The notes beneath the pieces are model-generated. The model had not been told where the DNA came from. It was given only the letters and a program-made list of their open reading frames with translations, and searched no databases. A program made the position numbers and the translations under genes. This document shows, piece after piece, positions 6,901-13,315 of a stretch of 15,382 nucleotides of DNA (position 1 is the first letter of the stretch; each line of letters starts with the position of its first letter). Origin of the DNA: an uncultured Clostridia bacterium (GTDB lineage Bacteria; Bacillota; Clostridia; Christensenellales; UBA1242); assembly GCA_934746185.1 (NCBI GenBank), contig CAKVEY010000019.1, positions 1 to 15,382 on the forward strand, written 5' to 3'.

Positions 6901-8941
6901 CATTCTTCCAAGTTGATGGGAACGTAGTTTTTGTTGCTTTTAATAAAGTTTTTGTTGCACAATCGTTCGTTAACGCACTTGTGTTTGTTTCTGTGCCAAA
7001 AATTGTGAATAAAATTGGTAAACTAACGCTAATACTGCTATCAATTGTTTTAGGTGCTATAATTTTTGTTAAATTATTGCAATTAGCAATCATATTATCA
7101 ACATTGCAACCAGATTTTATTGTAAAAGTGCTTAAATCTAAACTAGTTAAAGCAAAACAAGCATTAAACATTCCATCTAAAGCAGTTACTTTACTAGTAT
7201 CAAAATTTGATAAATCAATGTCTGTTAAAGCAAAACAAGATACAAACATAGCACTCATACGAACGGCGTTAGTTGTGATAAACTTAGGACCAAATGCTAT
7301 TTTAGTTAATAAATGATTATAATAGAACATTCCACCAAAATCTATAACATTTTCGGTGTTAAAGTTTGTTAAGTCTATGCTTACTAAGTTTTCGTCATAA
7401 TCGAACATACTTGCCATAGTTGTAACATTATCTGTATTAAAGTTATCAAAATTAATATTTTTTAGATTAGTTAAATTAGCAAATAATTTATTACTCTCTG
7501 CTGGTGCTAAAATTGTTCCTTTATAAACAAAGGCAATTTCTGTTTTTGCGCTAGGATTATAGTAAACACTAATATTATTTAAGGACAAACTTGATTTTGT
7601 GTAACCTAATGGGGCATTTCGTTTAAAATCTAATTTTGTTAATTGAGAAATATTTGTAATTGAACTATCAATTGAAGCAAAATTCAAATTTTTCCAAGTA
7701 CTTGCAAACTCTGCTGTTGAAGGTAAAGGTACGGCTGTATAGCGAGCAACATAAGTTTTATCACCTGTAACTTGTGTTATAGTTCCAAAACCATTAAATT
7801 CATAAGTATAATCATCGTCTTGTGCTTTTGTAGGTGTAGCACCACTATAAACTGGTGTTTCACCATAATAATATTCTTTTTCGGCTTGAAGTACGGTTGT
7901 TCCGTCTTCATCTACGAAAGTTATTTTATATTTTTTTAAAGTTTGATTATAAATTGCAGTATAAACTTTATCGCCTGTAACTTTACTAATTGCAGGACTC
8001 CAACCACCAAAAGTATAATCATATTCAACCGTGCTAGGTTTTGTAGGATTTGTTGTTGGTGCTTCTGGCATTGCTCCAGTTTCTGCACTAACTGTTTTTA
8101 AAACTTTACCATTATAGTTTACAAATGTAATTGTATAAGTTTTTGCTGTATATCTTGCATATAAAGTTAAATTTGTTGTGTAAGCATAAATAGTTGTTGT
8201 TGTAACATGAGTGCCGTCTTCTGTGTACCAACCATCAAAAGTGTAACCTTCTTTTGTTGCGTTTGGTAATGCACTAAATGTTTCATTATGTTCTAATAAT
8301 TTTGAACGATAATCGCTTGTTCCACCATTTGCATTAAATGATACAACATATTTATGACCATCAGTTGTTTTTAAATTTGATGCCCAAGAGTCATATCCTT
8401 CTTTTTGGCAATATTCATAATAATATGTAATAGTAGTTTTTAAGTTTTCATTCAAAGTGCCGTTAGAATCTGCAAATAATTCATTGCTAACGCTAGAATC
8501 CACATAAAAACGGAAAGTTAAACTTAATGTTAATGTGCCGTTAATAGTAACTGGACTACTTGTGGAATTAGTATAATAATATTTATTATCTTCACCTATT
8601 TTACTTTTATCTACATCTATTAAACTAACAAGATTTGTTCTTTCTCCATCATTAGTTTGCATAGAAACTTTTGCGTAAGTTCTTAAATAAACTTCAAAGT
8701 CGGATTCAACTTTAATAGTTATTGTTTTCTCAAAATAATTGCACGCTACAAAATCTGCTGGGCTTATTTCATCACTACTTGTAACAGTGTTTTTAATTGC
8801 CCCAACTTTAATTGTAACATCTGCCCCTTTACTATCCGTGAACCAACCAAAAGAAAAACCGACGATAATAACAGAAACTGCTAATAAAATCGCCGTAATA
8901 ACGCTTGCTATTAAAAATGTAACCTTACTTTTAGATTTCAT
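3914..8941 (-). CDS. Giant surface protein: TasA-like N-terminus, InlB-type repeats, DUF285 26-residue repeats
   Basis: Exported 1675-aa protein. Residues 8-31 form one hydrophobic helix ending in GFSFGWFTDSKG, which resembles SipW-type signal peptides of TasA/camelysin proteins. Residues to about 195 look like a TasA-type beta domain (IKVGAI, then FEKTITIKV). Three InlB/Flg_new-type repeats follow (196-408; GYTFDGWYTEDGT in the first, VTGDKxY in the second and third). Four modules come next, starting at residues 412, 674, 961 and 1232. Each has an aromatic-rich head (TWKN, APxGY, NGIxxYYN, GTIYAP), then 4, 5, 3 or 11 repeats of FxTSKVTxMxxMFxxCSSLTSLNLS type (DUF285, TIGR02167, BspA family), then a cap (GCxV, IxAPKxI). 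The protein stops exactly at the last cap, with no LPXTG, SLH or C-terminal helix. Likely role is adhesion or matrix binding; the ligand cannot be read from sequence. The start has GGGAG 7 nt upstream and follows the TasA-like gene after 26 bp. Confidence 0.92.
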   Translation of the reverse strand: MKSKSKVTFLIASVITAILLAVSVIIVGFSFGWFTDSKGADVTIKVGAIKNTVTSSDEISPADFVACNYFEKTITIKVESDFEVYLRTYAKVSMQTNDGERTNLVSLIDVDKSKIGEDNKYYYTNSTSSPVTINGTLTLSLTFRFYVDSSVSNELFADSNGTLNENLKTTITYYYEYCQKEGYDSWASNLKTTDGHKYVVSFNANGGTSDYRSKLLEHNETFSALPNATKEGYTFDGWYTEDGTHVTTTTIYAYTTNLTLYARYTAKTYTITFVNYNGKVLKTVSAETGAMPEAPTTNPTKPSTVEYDYTFGGWSPAISKVTGDKVYTAIYNQTLKKYKITFVDEDGTTVLQAEKEYYYGETPVYSGATPTKAQDDDYTYEFNGFGTITQVTGDKTYVARYTAVPLPSTAEFASTWKNLNFASIDSSITNISQLTKLDFKRNAPLGYTKSSLSLNNISVYYNPSAKTEIAFVYKGTILAPAESNKLFANLTNLKNINFDNFNTDNVTTMASMFDYDENLVSIDLTNFNTENVIDFGGMFYYNHLLTKIAFGPKFITTNAVRMSAMFVSCFALTDIDLSNFDTSKVTALDGMFNACFALTSLDLSTFTIKSGCNVDNMIANCNNLTKIIAPKTIDSSISVSLPILFTIFGTETNTSALTNDCATKTLLKATKTTFPSTWKNDITWSSINSSLSSATSVTKIAFEKTAPTGYIDSEKTINGIKIYYNGTAIAFVFDGTIYAPTSCSSLFASLSSLAEIKFNNFDTSKVTNMYSMFEGCSSLKILDLSKFVTTKTTEIMYMFSNCSSLTSLNLSGFNTSEIINMNYLFNGCSSLTSLNLSSFNTSKVQAMSNMFKNCSSLISLDISNFDTSVTTNLRSIFNNCSSLTNLNISNFTINSNCVVNSMFDNCTNLLTIVAPKKIAVVSSYDINLPYLFTIDGTDTITQALTKACAGKTLIKTTEVTFSKTWRTDIDWKALCTSKNSGSILEDDDEMLMLGDISFEKSAPNGYLDSGESINGIKVYYKLEDKTIYLPGGIQSQTFNNMLSVCFVYAETIISPSDSSYLFGINEDEMSGNIIILNCGKMSFNNFDTSKVTNMSYMFRTSYASSFDFSNFVTSKVTDMAYMFYNAVYVTNLDITNFDTSKVKNMNNMFNSTNSLQIINLSNMVINTTNVSEMFMDSPYLETIITPKSIIPSASIALPKSYYINGVGTTTISKLTSSETGCTLYTTPQPAEFSSSWKNLDFTTIDSTITDLTKITKLSFEKTAPSGYTKSILNVNGIELWYNPSVKTELAFVNAGTIYAPAICNFLFSSDATSGRLTSLLNLTFNNFDTSKVTEMGYMFAYCSSLTSLNLGDFDTSNVVRMYYMFGQCSSLTSVDVSKFDTSNVTSVDYMFAYCSSLTSLNVSSFNTSKAKGFSDMFRNCSSLTSLDISNFNTSRASTMRDMFYYCSSLTSLNLSNFDTSNVIDMYSMFAGCSKLTSLNISSFNTTKVTNMYDMFYQCSSLTSLNLSNFDTSKVTTMYEMFYNCSSLTSLNLSKFNTTNVTTMYGMFRNCSSLASLNLSNFNTSKVTDMSYMFFGCTAFTSLDLSNFNTSKVTDMRYMFYNCLSLTSLNLSNFTINSGCTVSSFLSGCTNLTTIVAPNTIDSSISITLPKTFTVSGTSTTINKLTSDYAGKTLTR
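3917..5248 (-). repeat. LRR module 4 (residues 1232-1675)
   Basis: This is the largest of four homologous modules, at 444 residues against 262, 287 and 271. It starts at the conserved FSSSWKN. It has the shared head (APSGY, NGIELWYN, GTIYAPA), the 11-unit repeat array and the shared cap ending in AGKTLTR, which is also the protein C-terminus. The extra size comes entirely from added 26-residue units. Confidence 0.8.
4106..4963 (-). repeat. Array of eleven 78-bp (26-residue) DUF285 repeats
   Basis: Eleven consecutive units beginning FDTSK or FNTSK occupy residues 1327-1612 in exact 78-bp register, with no insertion or deletion (858 bp). Neighbouring units share long stretches of DNA. The units around 4145-4195 and 4223-4273 differ at only about two positions over 50 bases, indicating recent duplication or gene conversion. 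Unit consensus is F-N/D-T-S-K-V-T-x-M-x-x-M-F-x-x-C-S-S-L-T-S-L-N-L-S. Confidence 0.9.
5249..6061 (-). repeat. LRR module 3 (residues 961-1231)
   Basis: Starts at FSKTWRT. It is the most diverged module. An acidic insertion (LEDDDEMLML) follows the head, the middle of the head is expanded (LPGGIQSQTF), and only three 26-residue units plus a cap follow. The usual CSSLTSL core is replaced by looser sequence (TSYASSF, NAVYVTN, STNSLQI). Confidence 0.75.
6062..6922 (-). repeat. LRR module 2 (residues 674-960)
   Basis: Starts at FPSTWKN. It has the shared head (APTGY, NGIKIYYN, GTIYAPT), five 26-residue units (three with CSSLTSL or CSSLTNL cores) and the cap FTINSNCVV to IVAPKKI. It ends in the AGKTL motif that closes the modules. 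Confidence 0.8.
6923..7708 (-). repeat. LRR module 1 (residues 412-673)
   Basis: Starts at FASTWKN. It has the head (APLGY, NNISVYYN, GTILAPA), four 26-residue units and the cap FTIKSGCNV to IIAPKTI, then ATKTL. The units here are more diverged from one another than those of module 4, consistent with an older copy. Confidence 0.8.
7718..8356 (-). repeat. Three InlB-type beta-grasp repeats (residues 196-408)
   Basis: Repeat 1 (about 196-267) is a typical Flg_new/InlB B-repeat with VVSFNANGG, GYTFDGWYTEDG and LYARYTAK. Repeats 2 (267-338) and 3 (338-408) are a related longer form with ITFVNYNG or ITFVDEDG, a YDYTFGGW or YTYEFNGF core, and VTGDKVYTA or VTGDKTYVA. Such repeats act as stalk or ligand-contact segments in many surface proteins of gut Firmicutes. 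Confidence 0.8.
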
Positions 8942-8967
8942 TTTATTCTCCCTTTAAAACTTTTAAA

Positions 8968-9588
8968 CTAAATAGAAACTTCAACATTGTCAAAACCTTC
9001 TTGTGCAATAGTTACTATAAAGTGAATTTTGAAAGTTTTTCCAACAAGAGCAGAGGTTTTAATATCTTCTATGTATTGAACTTGTGAAAGTATAGGATTG
9101 CTATTAGCTCCAGAATTTAAAGTCATTTTGTTAAAACTATATTCTAAAGTATTATCATTTATTGTAAAACCTGTGCCTGCTTTTAAAGTAAGATAATTTA
9201 AACCACTACTATTTTGTTTATCAACATCAACAAACTTTCCACTTGCATCATAAAAATCTATGTAAGCATAAATCTCTCTAATTTCTGCTATAATATTGCC
9301 CGTGTTTTTAATGTTAATATTTAAACTAGAAAGTGTGGCATTAGAACCATTTACTTTTAAAGTAACACCACTCGAACTAACTGAACCTTCAATAGAAGTT
9401 AGTGCTGTTGCACCAGAATAAAATCCCACTTTCAAATAAGGATTTTTTGTAACTTGATTGTGAGTATAAACACCTTTTATGTATGCAAAAGTCGTAGTAA
9501 AAACACCACCCAGTGTAATTAAACACAAAACTAGAGTGATAAGAATATAAAATGTTTTACTCATTAATATTTTATTTTTCTTAAACAT
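8968..9588 (-). CDS. TasA/camelysin-like exported protein, upstream partner of the LRR protein
   Basis: Probable secreted or fibre-forming protein of 206 aa. After a basic N-terminus (MFKKNKILMSK) comes one hydrophobic helix of about 22 residues. The junction TFAYIKGVYTHNQ, then PYLKVGFY, resembles SipW-dependent TasA/CalY signal regions (T-x-A before an aromatic). The remainder is beta-rich with few charges. LNINIKNTGNIIAEIREI is the type of strand pair seen in TasA-like domains, where NTGN or similar marks the turn. I judge family membership from this pattern only. The ATG at 9588 is preferred: GGAG (9593-9596) lies 4 nt upstream and the promoter at 9608-9636 predicts transcription from about 9601. 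A longer reading from GTG at 9603 has no ribosome site and would begin upstream of +1. The gene ends 26 bp before the LRR protein, with no terminator between. Confidence 0.75.
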   Translation of the reverse strand: MFKKNKILMSKTFYILITLVLCLITLGGVFTTTFAYIKGVYTHNQVTKNPYLKVGFYSGATALTSIEGSVSSSGVTLKVNGSNATLSSLNINIKNTGNIIAEIREIYAYIDFYDASGKFVDVDKQNSSGLNYLTLKAGTGFTINDNTLEYSFNKMTLNSGANSNPILSQVQYIEDIKTSALVGKTFKIHFIVTIAQEGFDNVEVSI

Positions 9589-9592
9589 ACTG

Positions 9593-9596
9593 CTCC
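9593..9596 (-). promoter_or_regulatory. Ribosome-binding site fixing the TasA-like start
   Basis: GGAG lies 4 nt before the ATG at 9588-9586. Nothing comparable precedes the in-frame GTG at 9603, so this site decides the start. Confidence 0.6.
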
Positions 9597-9607
9597 AACT
9601 CACATAT

Positions 9608-9636
9608 ATGATAAAATATTTTTCAAAAAAAGTCTA
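9608..9636 (-). promoter_or_regulatory. Promoter of the TasA-like/LRR operon
   Basis: The -35 box TAGACT (9631-9636, 4 of 6 matches) and -10 box TATCAT (9608-9613, 5 of 6) are separated by 17 bp. Predicted +1 is near 9601, giving a leader of about 13 nt that holds the GGAG site. Confidence 0.55.
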
Positions 9637-9671
9637 TTAATTTTAAGTAATTTTTAATTTTTTATCAAATT

Positions 9672-9697
9672 ATAAGAAAATATATAATATTTCTTAT
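9672..9697. repeat. Imperfect palindrome upstream of the surface-operon promoter
   Basis: Arms ATAAGAAA (9672-9679) and TTTCTTAT (9690-9697) pair perfectly, and the stem can extend by ATAT/ATAT with one bulged base. It is centred about 84 bp upstream of the predicted +1, a plausible position for a regulator site. In DNA this AT-rich, chance palindromes are common. The rest of 9637-9778 shows nothing I can support. Confidence 0.25.
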
Positions 9698-9778
9698 CTT
9701 TATTATTTGAAAAAAAATCTTTTTTATTTAAGAAAAATATAATTAAAATTATTATGTCAAATAAATTATAAACTATAT

Positions 9779-9801
9779 AAAAAAATGTGCCCAAAAGCAC
9801 A
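9779..9801 (-). terminator. Terminator of the RNase J/methyltransferase operon
   Basis: On the minus strand, TGTGC (9801-9797) pairs with GCACA (9790-9786), plus one possible G-U pair, across a short loop. Seven T residues (9785-9779) follow. It begins eight bases after the methyltransferase stop. Confidence 0.75.
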
Positions 9802-9809
9802 AATTTTTA

Positions 9810-10385
9810 TTATTTTTTTCTAATTAAAGATACTCCATCTTCTAAATCTAGCGTTTCAACCACCAAATTACTATCATTTTCAATCAAATTTAAAAATTTT
9901 CTTAAATTGTTTACTATTGTTCTAAATTTTTTAGGTGGTTCTTCATTATTTTTTACTAAACCTTGAAACAAAACATTATCGCAAAAGATTAAACCATCAT
10001 CGTTTAACATATTTATTAAATGATAAATATATTCTGCATAATGACTTTTAGGTCCGTCTAAAAAGATAAAATCAAACTTACCTTCTTCTTTATCTATAAA
10101 GTCTTTGCAATCGCCTAACACAATTTTAACTCTATTTGTTAAACCATACTTTTTAAAGTTTTCAGTAGATATTTTAAACATATTTTCATCTTTTTCTAAG
10201 GTTATCAAATTAGCGTTAGAATTTTCAAGCATTAAAATTCCCGAATATCCAATAGCCGTTCCTATTTCTAAAATATTTTTAGGATTTATTTTCCTAATTT
10301 TTTCAACTAATAATTCACTAGTTTTAGGTCTTACAATAGGCACAAAATTTGCTTTTGCATATTCTCTAAATTCTTTTTCGTTCAT
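9810..10385 (-). CDS. trmR: SAM-dependent O-methyltransferase, TrmR-like (tRNA 5-hydroxyuridine)
   Basis: Class I methyltransferase of the O-methyltransferase family 3 (caffeoyl-CoA type). The Bacillus homologue TrmR (YrrM) methylates 5-hydroxyuridine at tRNA position 34 to give 5-methoxyuridine, and that is the likely role here. SAM motif I is NILEIGTAIGYSG (about 35-47). The acidic end of beta-2 is LEKDE, followed by LGDCKDF, then DFIFLDGPKSHY and CDNVLFQG, which matches the metal and SAM-binding DxxK and DN pattern of this family. At 191 aa it is somewhat shorter than the roughly 215 of Bacillus TrmR, mostly at the N-terminus. The ATG overlaps the RNase J stop as TAATG, and GTGGAG lies upstream inside the RNase J gene, so its translation is probably coupled to RNase J. 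A small-molecule or other tRNA substrate cannot be excluded. Confidence 0.8.
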   Translation of the reverse strand: MNEKEFREYAKANFVPIVRPKTSELLVEKIRKINPKNILEIGTAIGYSGILMLENSNANLITLEKDENMFKISTENFKKYGLTNRVKIVLGDCKDFIDKEEGKFDFIFLDGPKSHYAEYIYHLINMLNDDGLIFCDNVLFQGLVKNNEEPPKKFRTIVNNLRKFLNLIENDSNLVVETLDLEDGVSLIRKK

Positions 10386-12349
10386 TAGTTCTCCACAATG
10401 ATAGTTAAAATCATAGGTCTTCGTTTCATTTTTTTATAGAAATAATTTGCTAACATTTTTCTAACATTATTCTTAACTGCACTTAAATCATTTTCCATAG
10501 CACTAACATTTTCTAAGGCATCTTTAATAACATTTCTTGCTTCGGTTACCAATTTTTGTGCTTCGTTAGTATAAATTAATCCACGAGAAATTATTTCTGG
10601 TTCACTAACCAAATCACCCGTAGTTTTATCTAGCATAATTATTGAAACTAAAACACCTTCTTCGGCAAGTTGTTTCCTATCTCTTAAAACAACGCTTTCA
10701 ATTTCGCCCATACCATTGCCGTCAACTAAACGCTCGCCTGCAATAATATTTTTACCAAGTTTAAATGTGTTTTTATTAACTTCTATTCTATTTCCATTTT
10801 CAGCAATAATGATATTTCTTTCTGGCATACCTAAATTCATTGCTAAATCTTTATGGAACTTTTGATGCCTAAATTCACCGTGAACTGGCATAAAATATTT
10901 AGGTTTTATTAAATTATGAATGATTTTTAATTCTTCTTTGTAAGCGTGTCCAGAAGCGTGAATTTCAGCCAAACTATTATAAATAATTTCACAACCAAGT
11001 TTATAAAGGTTGTTCATTACAGTATTAACTGCTTTTTCGTTACCCGGAATTGGTGAAGCACTAAAAATAATAACATCGTGTTCGTCAAGTTTTATTTTTG
11101 GAAAATCACCATTCGCCATTCTAGTTAATGCGCTCATAGGTTCACCTTGACTTCCAGTTGTTACAATTAAAAGTTCGCTATCTCTATAGCCACCAATTTT
11201 ATCTATATCAACAATATTGTTTTTATTAAATTTTAATTCGCCAATTTTGTAAGCAGTTTCTGCTACATTTAACATACTTCTACCAGTAAACACAACTTTA
11301 CGTTTATGTTTTTCTGCTAAATCTAATATTTGTTGCATTCTTAAAACATTACTTGCAAACGAAGCGACAAACAATCTATTGTCTTTATATTTTTCAAATA
11401 AAATATCTAAACTTTGAGCAACTTTCTTTTCACTCATAGAATAGCCATCTTTTTCAACGTTTGTACTTTCACTAGTTAAAAGTAAAACACCTTTTTTACC
11501 TATTTCTGCAATTCGAGATAAGTCTGTTGGTTTTCCGTCCATACTTTCAAAATCTATTTTAAAGTCGCCAGTGTGGAACATAATTCCAACAGGAGTTGTA
11601 ATAGATAAAGCAAAAGAACCGGGAATTGAGTGGTTTACGTGAACAAACTCAATACTAAAACAACCTAAGTGAATAACTTGTTTTGGTTTTACACTTATCA
11701 TTTTAGCTTTAATTTTAGGATATTCTTTCAATTTGTTTTCAACTAACCCAAGAGCTAATCTCGAACCATAAATTGGAACATTTATATCAGGTAAAACAAA
11801 AGGTAAAGCACCAATGTGGTCTTCGTGTCCGTGAGTTAAAACAATACCCTTAACTTTATCTCTATTTGCTTTTAAATATGTTATATCAGGTATAACTAAA
11901 TCAATTCCTGGCATATCATCACTAGGGAATGTTGCACCAACATCAATAACAATAATATCGTTACCATATTCTAGTGCCATCATATTTTTACCAATTTCTC
12001 CAACACCACCTAAAAACATAACTTTTAGGTTAGAATTAGATTTATTGTTTTTAACTTTTAATATCTCATTTTCACTCTTTTCATCTTCCATTTGATAAAA
12101 ATCAGTCAAAACTTTAATATTTTTATCGGTTAATTCATTTGTTTGATTATTGTTTTGTTTTTTACTATTAATTTTTATGGTATTTTTATTACCATTATTT
12201 TTGCTAACATTTTTTCTTTTTTGACCAGCCGAATAACTTTGCATTTTGTTAGATTCATCATTAACATAAACACGATTTAAGTCTATTTTAGGTTTATCAT
12301 TCAAAGAAACTTCTGTTAGTTCTTTTTTATTTTTTTCTATATTTTCCAT
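10385..12349 (-). CDS. rnj: Ribonuclease J with an N-terminal low-complexity extension
   Basis: Metallo-beta-lactamase/beta-CASP ribonuclease (5'-3' exonuclease and endonuclease) central to mRNA decay and rRNA maturation in Firmicutes. The catalytic domain starts near residue 108 (LKVMFLGGVGEIGKNM). The zinc motif is HGHEDH (173-178), with HVNH (237-240), HTGDF (259-263), the beta-CASP signatures FVASFASNVLRM and VTTGSQGEPMSAL, and the last His in MPVHGEFRH (487-495). The usual length is about 555 aa. The extra 107 N-terminal residues are rich in K, N, S and Q and look disordered. The start is supported by AAGGAG 4 nt upstream, which overlaps the TAA of the preceding membrane gene. It is the third gene of an operon, with 8 nt to the gene before and a one-base overlap with the gene after. 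Confidence 0.97.
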   Translation of the reverse strand: MENIEKNKKELTEVSLNDKPKIDLNRVYVNDESNKMQSYSAGQKRKNVSKNNGNKNTIKINSKKQNNNQTNELTDKNIKVLTDFYQMEDEKSENEILKVKNNKSNSNLKVMFLGGVGEIGKNMMALEYGNDIIVIDVGATFPSDDMPGIDLVIPDITYLKANRDKVKGIVLTHGHEDHIGALPFVLPDINVPIYGSRLALGLVENKLKEYPKIKAKMISVKPKQVIHLGCFSIEFVHVNHSIPGSFALSITTPVGIMFHTGDFKIDFESMDGKPTDLSRIAEIGKKGVLLLTSESTNVEKDGYSMSEKKVAQSLDILFEKYKDNRLFVASFASNVLRMQQILDLAEKHKRKVVFTGRSMLNVAETAYKIGELKFNKNNIVDIDKIGGYRDSELLIVTTGSQGEPMSALTRMANGDFPKIKLDEHDVIIFSASPIPGNEKAVNTVMNNLYKLGCEIIYNSLAEIHASGHAYKEELKIIHNLIKPKYFMPVHGEFRHQKFHKDLAMNLGMPERNIIIAENGNRIEVNKNTFKLGKNIIAGERLVDGNGMGEIESVVLRDRKQLAEEGVLVSIIMLDKTTGDLVSEPEIISRGLIYTNEAQKLVTEARNVIKDALENVSAMENDLSAVKNNVRKMLANYFYKKMKRRPMILTIIVEN

Positions 12350-12357
12350 ATATCTCC

Positions 12358-13308
12358 TTAAACTATGTATTTCATTTTATTAATTTTGTCTTGTTCTTCC
12401 TTTTTTAGTGGAGTTCTAATTCCATCTCCAACATAATATCTCATACCGTTGCTTTCGTAATATGCAATTATTTTGAATAGTCTTATAACTAAATAACTAA
12501 TAGGTAAAGTAAATATTAAGCCTGCAAAAAAACTATAAACTGCTATTAATAAATTACAAACATATAAAATAAATACAGTCATAATACTTGTGCTAAGCAC
12601 CCTAAAATATTTTTTTCTTATAGTTCTAAAACCAGTGTTTAAGTCTTTAAATAAACCTTCATCATTAATAATAATACTTGGGCTAAAACCAGCAAAAATG
12701 CTTAAATGCAAGCCACTAAATAACACTAATGATAAAAACATTGCCATAGGTATTAAAATTTTACCTATTTGAGAAACACTATCATAGTAACTAAATCCAA
12801 AATATAAAATTACAACAATTATTGCATAAAAAGGCAAACTTAAAACAAAGTTTATTATAGTTTTACCTAAACTTTTAAAACTTTTTGCTACTAAACTTTT
12901 AAAAAATGATAGTCTTGTTTTACTACTCATATTAGAGTTTAAACAATCAATAACACTTAATTCGCACAAATCACCAATTAAACCATAAATTAACACAAAC
13001 ACACTAATAGATAAAATTGCATTAATTAAAAGTGAAGAATCTAAACTATTTATAACTTCAATAGTTTTTAAAAATACATCTTTAATAGTAATAAAAACAT
13101 TTCCTAAATTTATTGTTTCAAATAATTTTAACACGCTTTCAGTTAAAAAACCAAAATAGTTAATATCTATTAAATGAGTAATAACAGGCACTGCGATTGT
13201 ACCTGCTACACCAAGAGATAACAATAAAATAATAAGTTTATAAATTAAAACTTTGTATGTTAAATTAAAATTTGTAAACAAAAGTTTAAAAGTATTTCTA
13301 AAAATCAT
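12358..13308 (-). CDS. Polytopic membrane protein of unknown function (316 aa)
   Basis: I do not recognise a family. There are about five or six hydrophobic segments (roughly 20-42, 93-115, 150-172, 183-207, 240-262 and possibly 262-280). A moderately charged loop lies near 121-149 (CLNSNMSSKTRLSF), and there is a hydrophilic C-terminal tail (about 284-316; GDGIRTPLKKEEQDK). No enzymatic motif, transporter signature or nucleotide-binding loop is visible. Length, topology and the position of a cytoplasmic loop resemble the next gene upstream, so the two may be distant paralogues forming a complex. TAGGGAA in the 7-nt gap serves as its ribosome site. It ends 8 nt before RNase J, with its stop codon inside the RNase J Shine-Dalgarno sequence, so expression is tied to RNase J. 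Confidence 0.85.
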   Translation of the reverse strand: MIFRNTFKLLFTNFNLTYKVLIYKLIILLLSLGVAGTIAVPVITHLIDINYFGFLTESVLKLFETINLGNVFITIKDVFLKTIEVINSLDSSLLINAILSISVFVLIYGLIGDLCELSVIDCLNSNMSSKTRLSFFKSLVAKSFKSLGKTIINFVLSLPFYAIIVVILYFGFSYYDSVSQIGKILIPMAMFLSLVLFSGLHLSIFAGFSPSIIINDEGLFKDLNTGFRTIRKKYFRVLSTSIMTVFILYVCNLLIAVYSFFAGLIFTLPISYLVIRLFKIIAYYESNGMRYYVGDGIRTPLKKEEQDKINKMKYIV

Positions 13309-13315
13309 AAGTTCC

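Noticed and set aside
4732..7316. Several plus-strand open frames of 60-111 codons across the repeat protein
   Set aside because: They lie inside the minus-strand repeats, their leucine-rich products follow the 78-bp period, and none has a promoter or ribosome site. They are reading-frame shadows.
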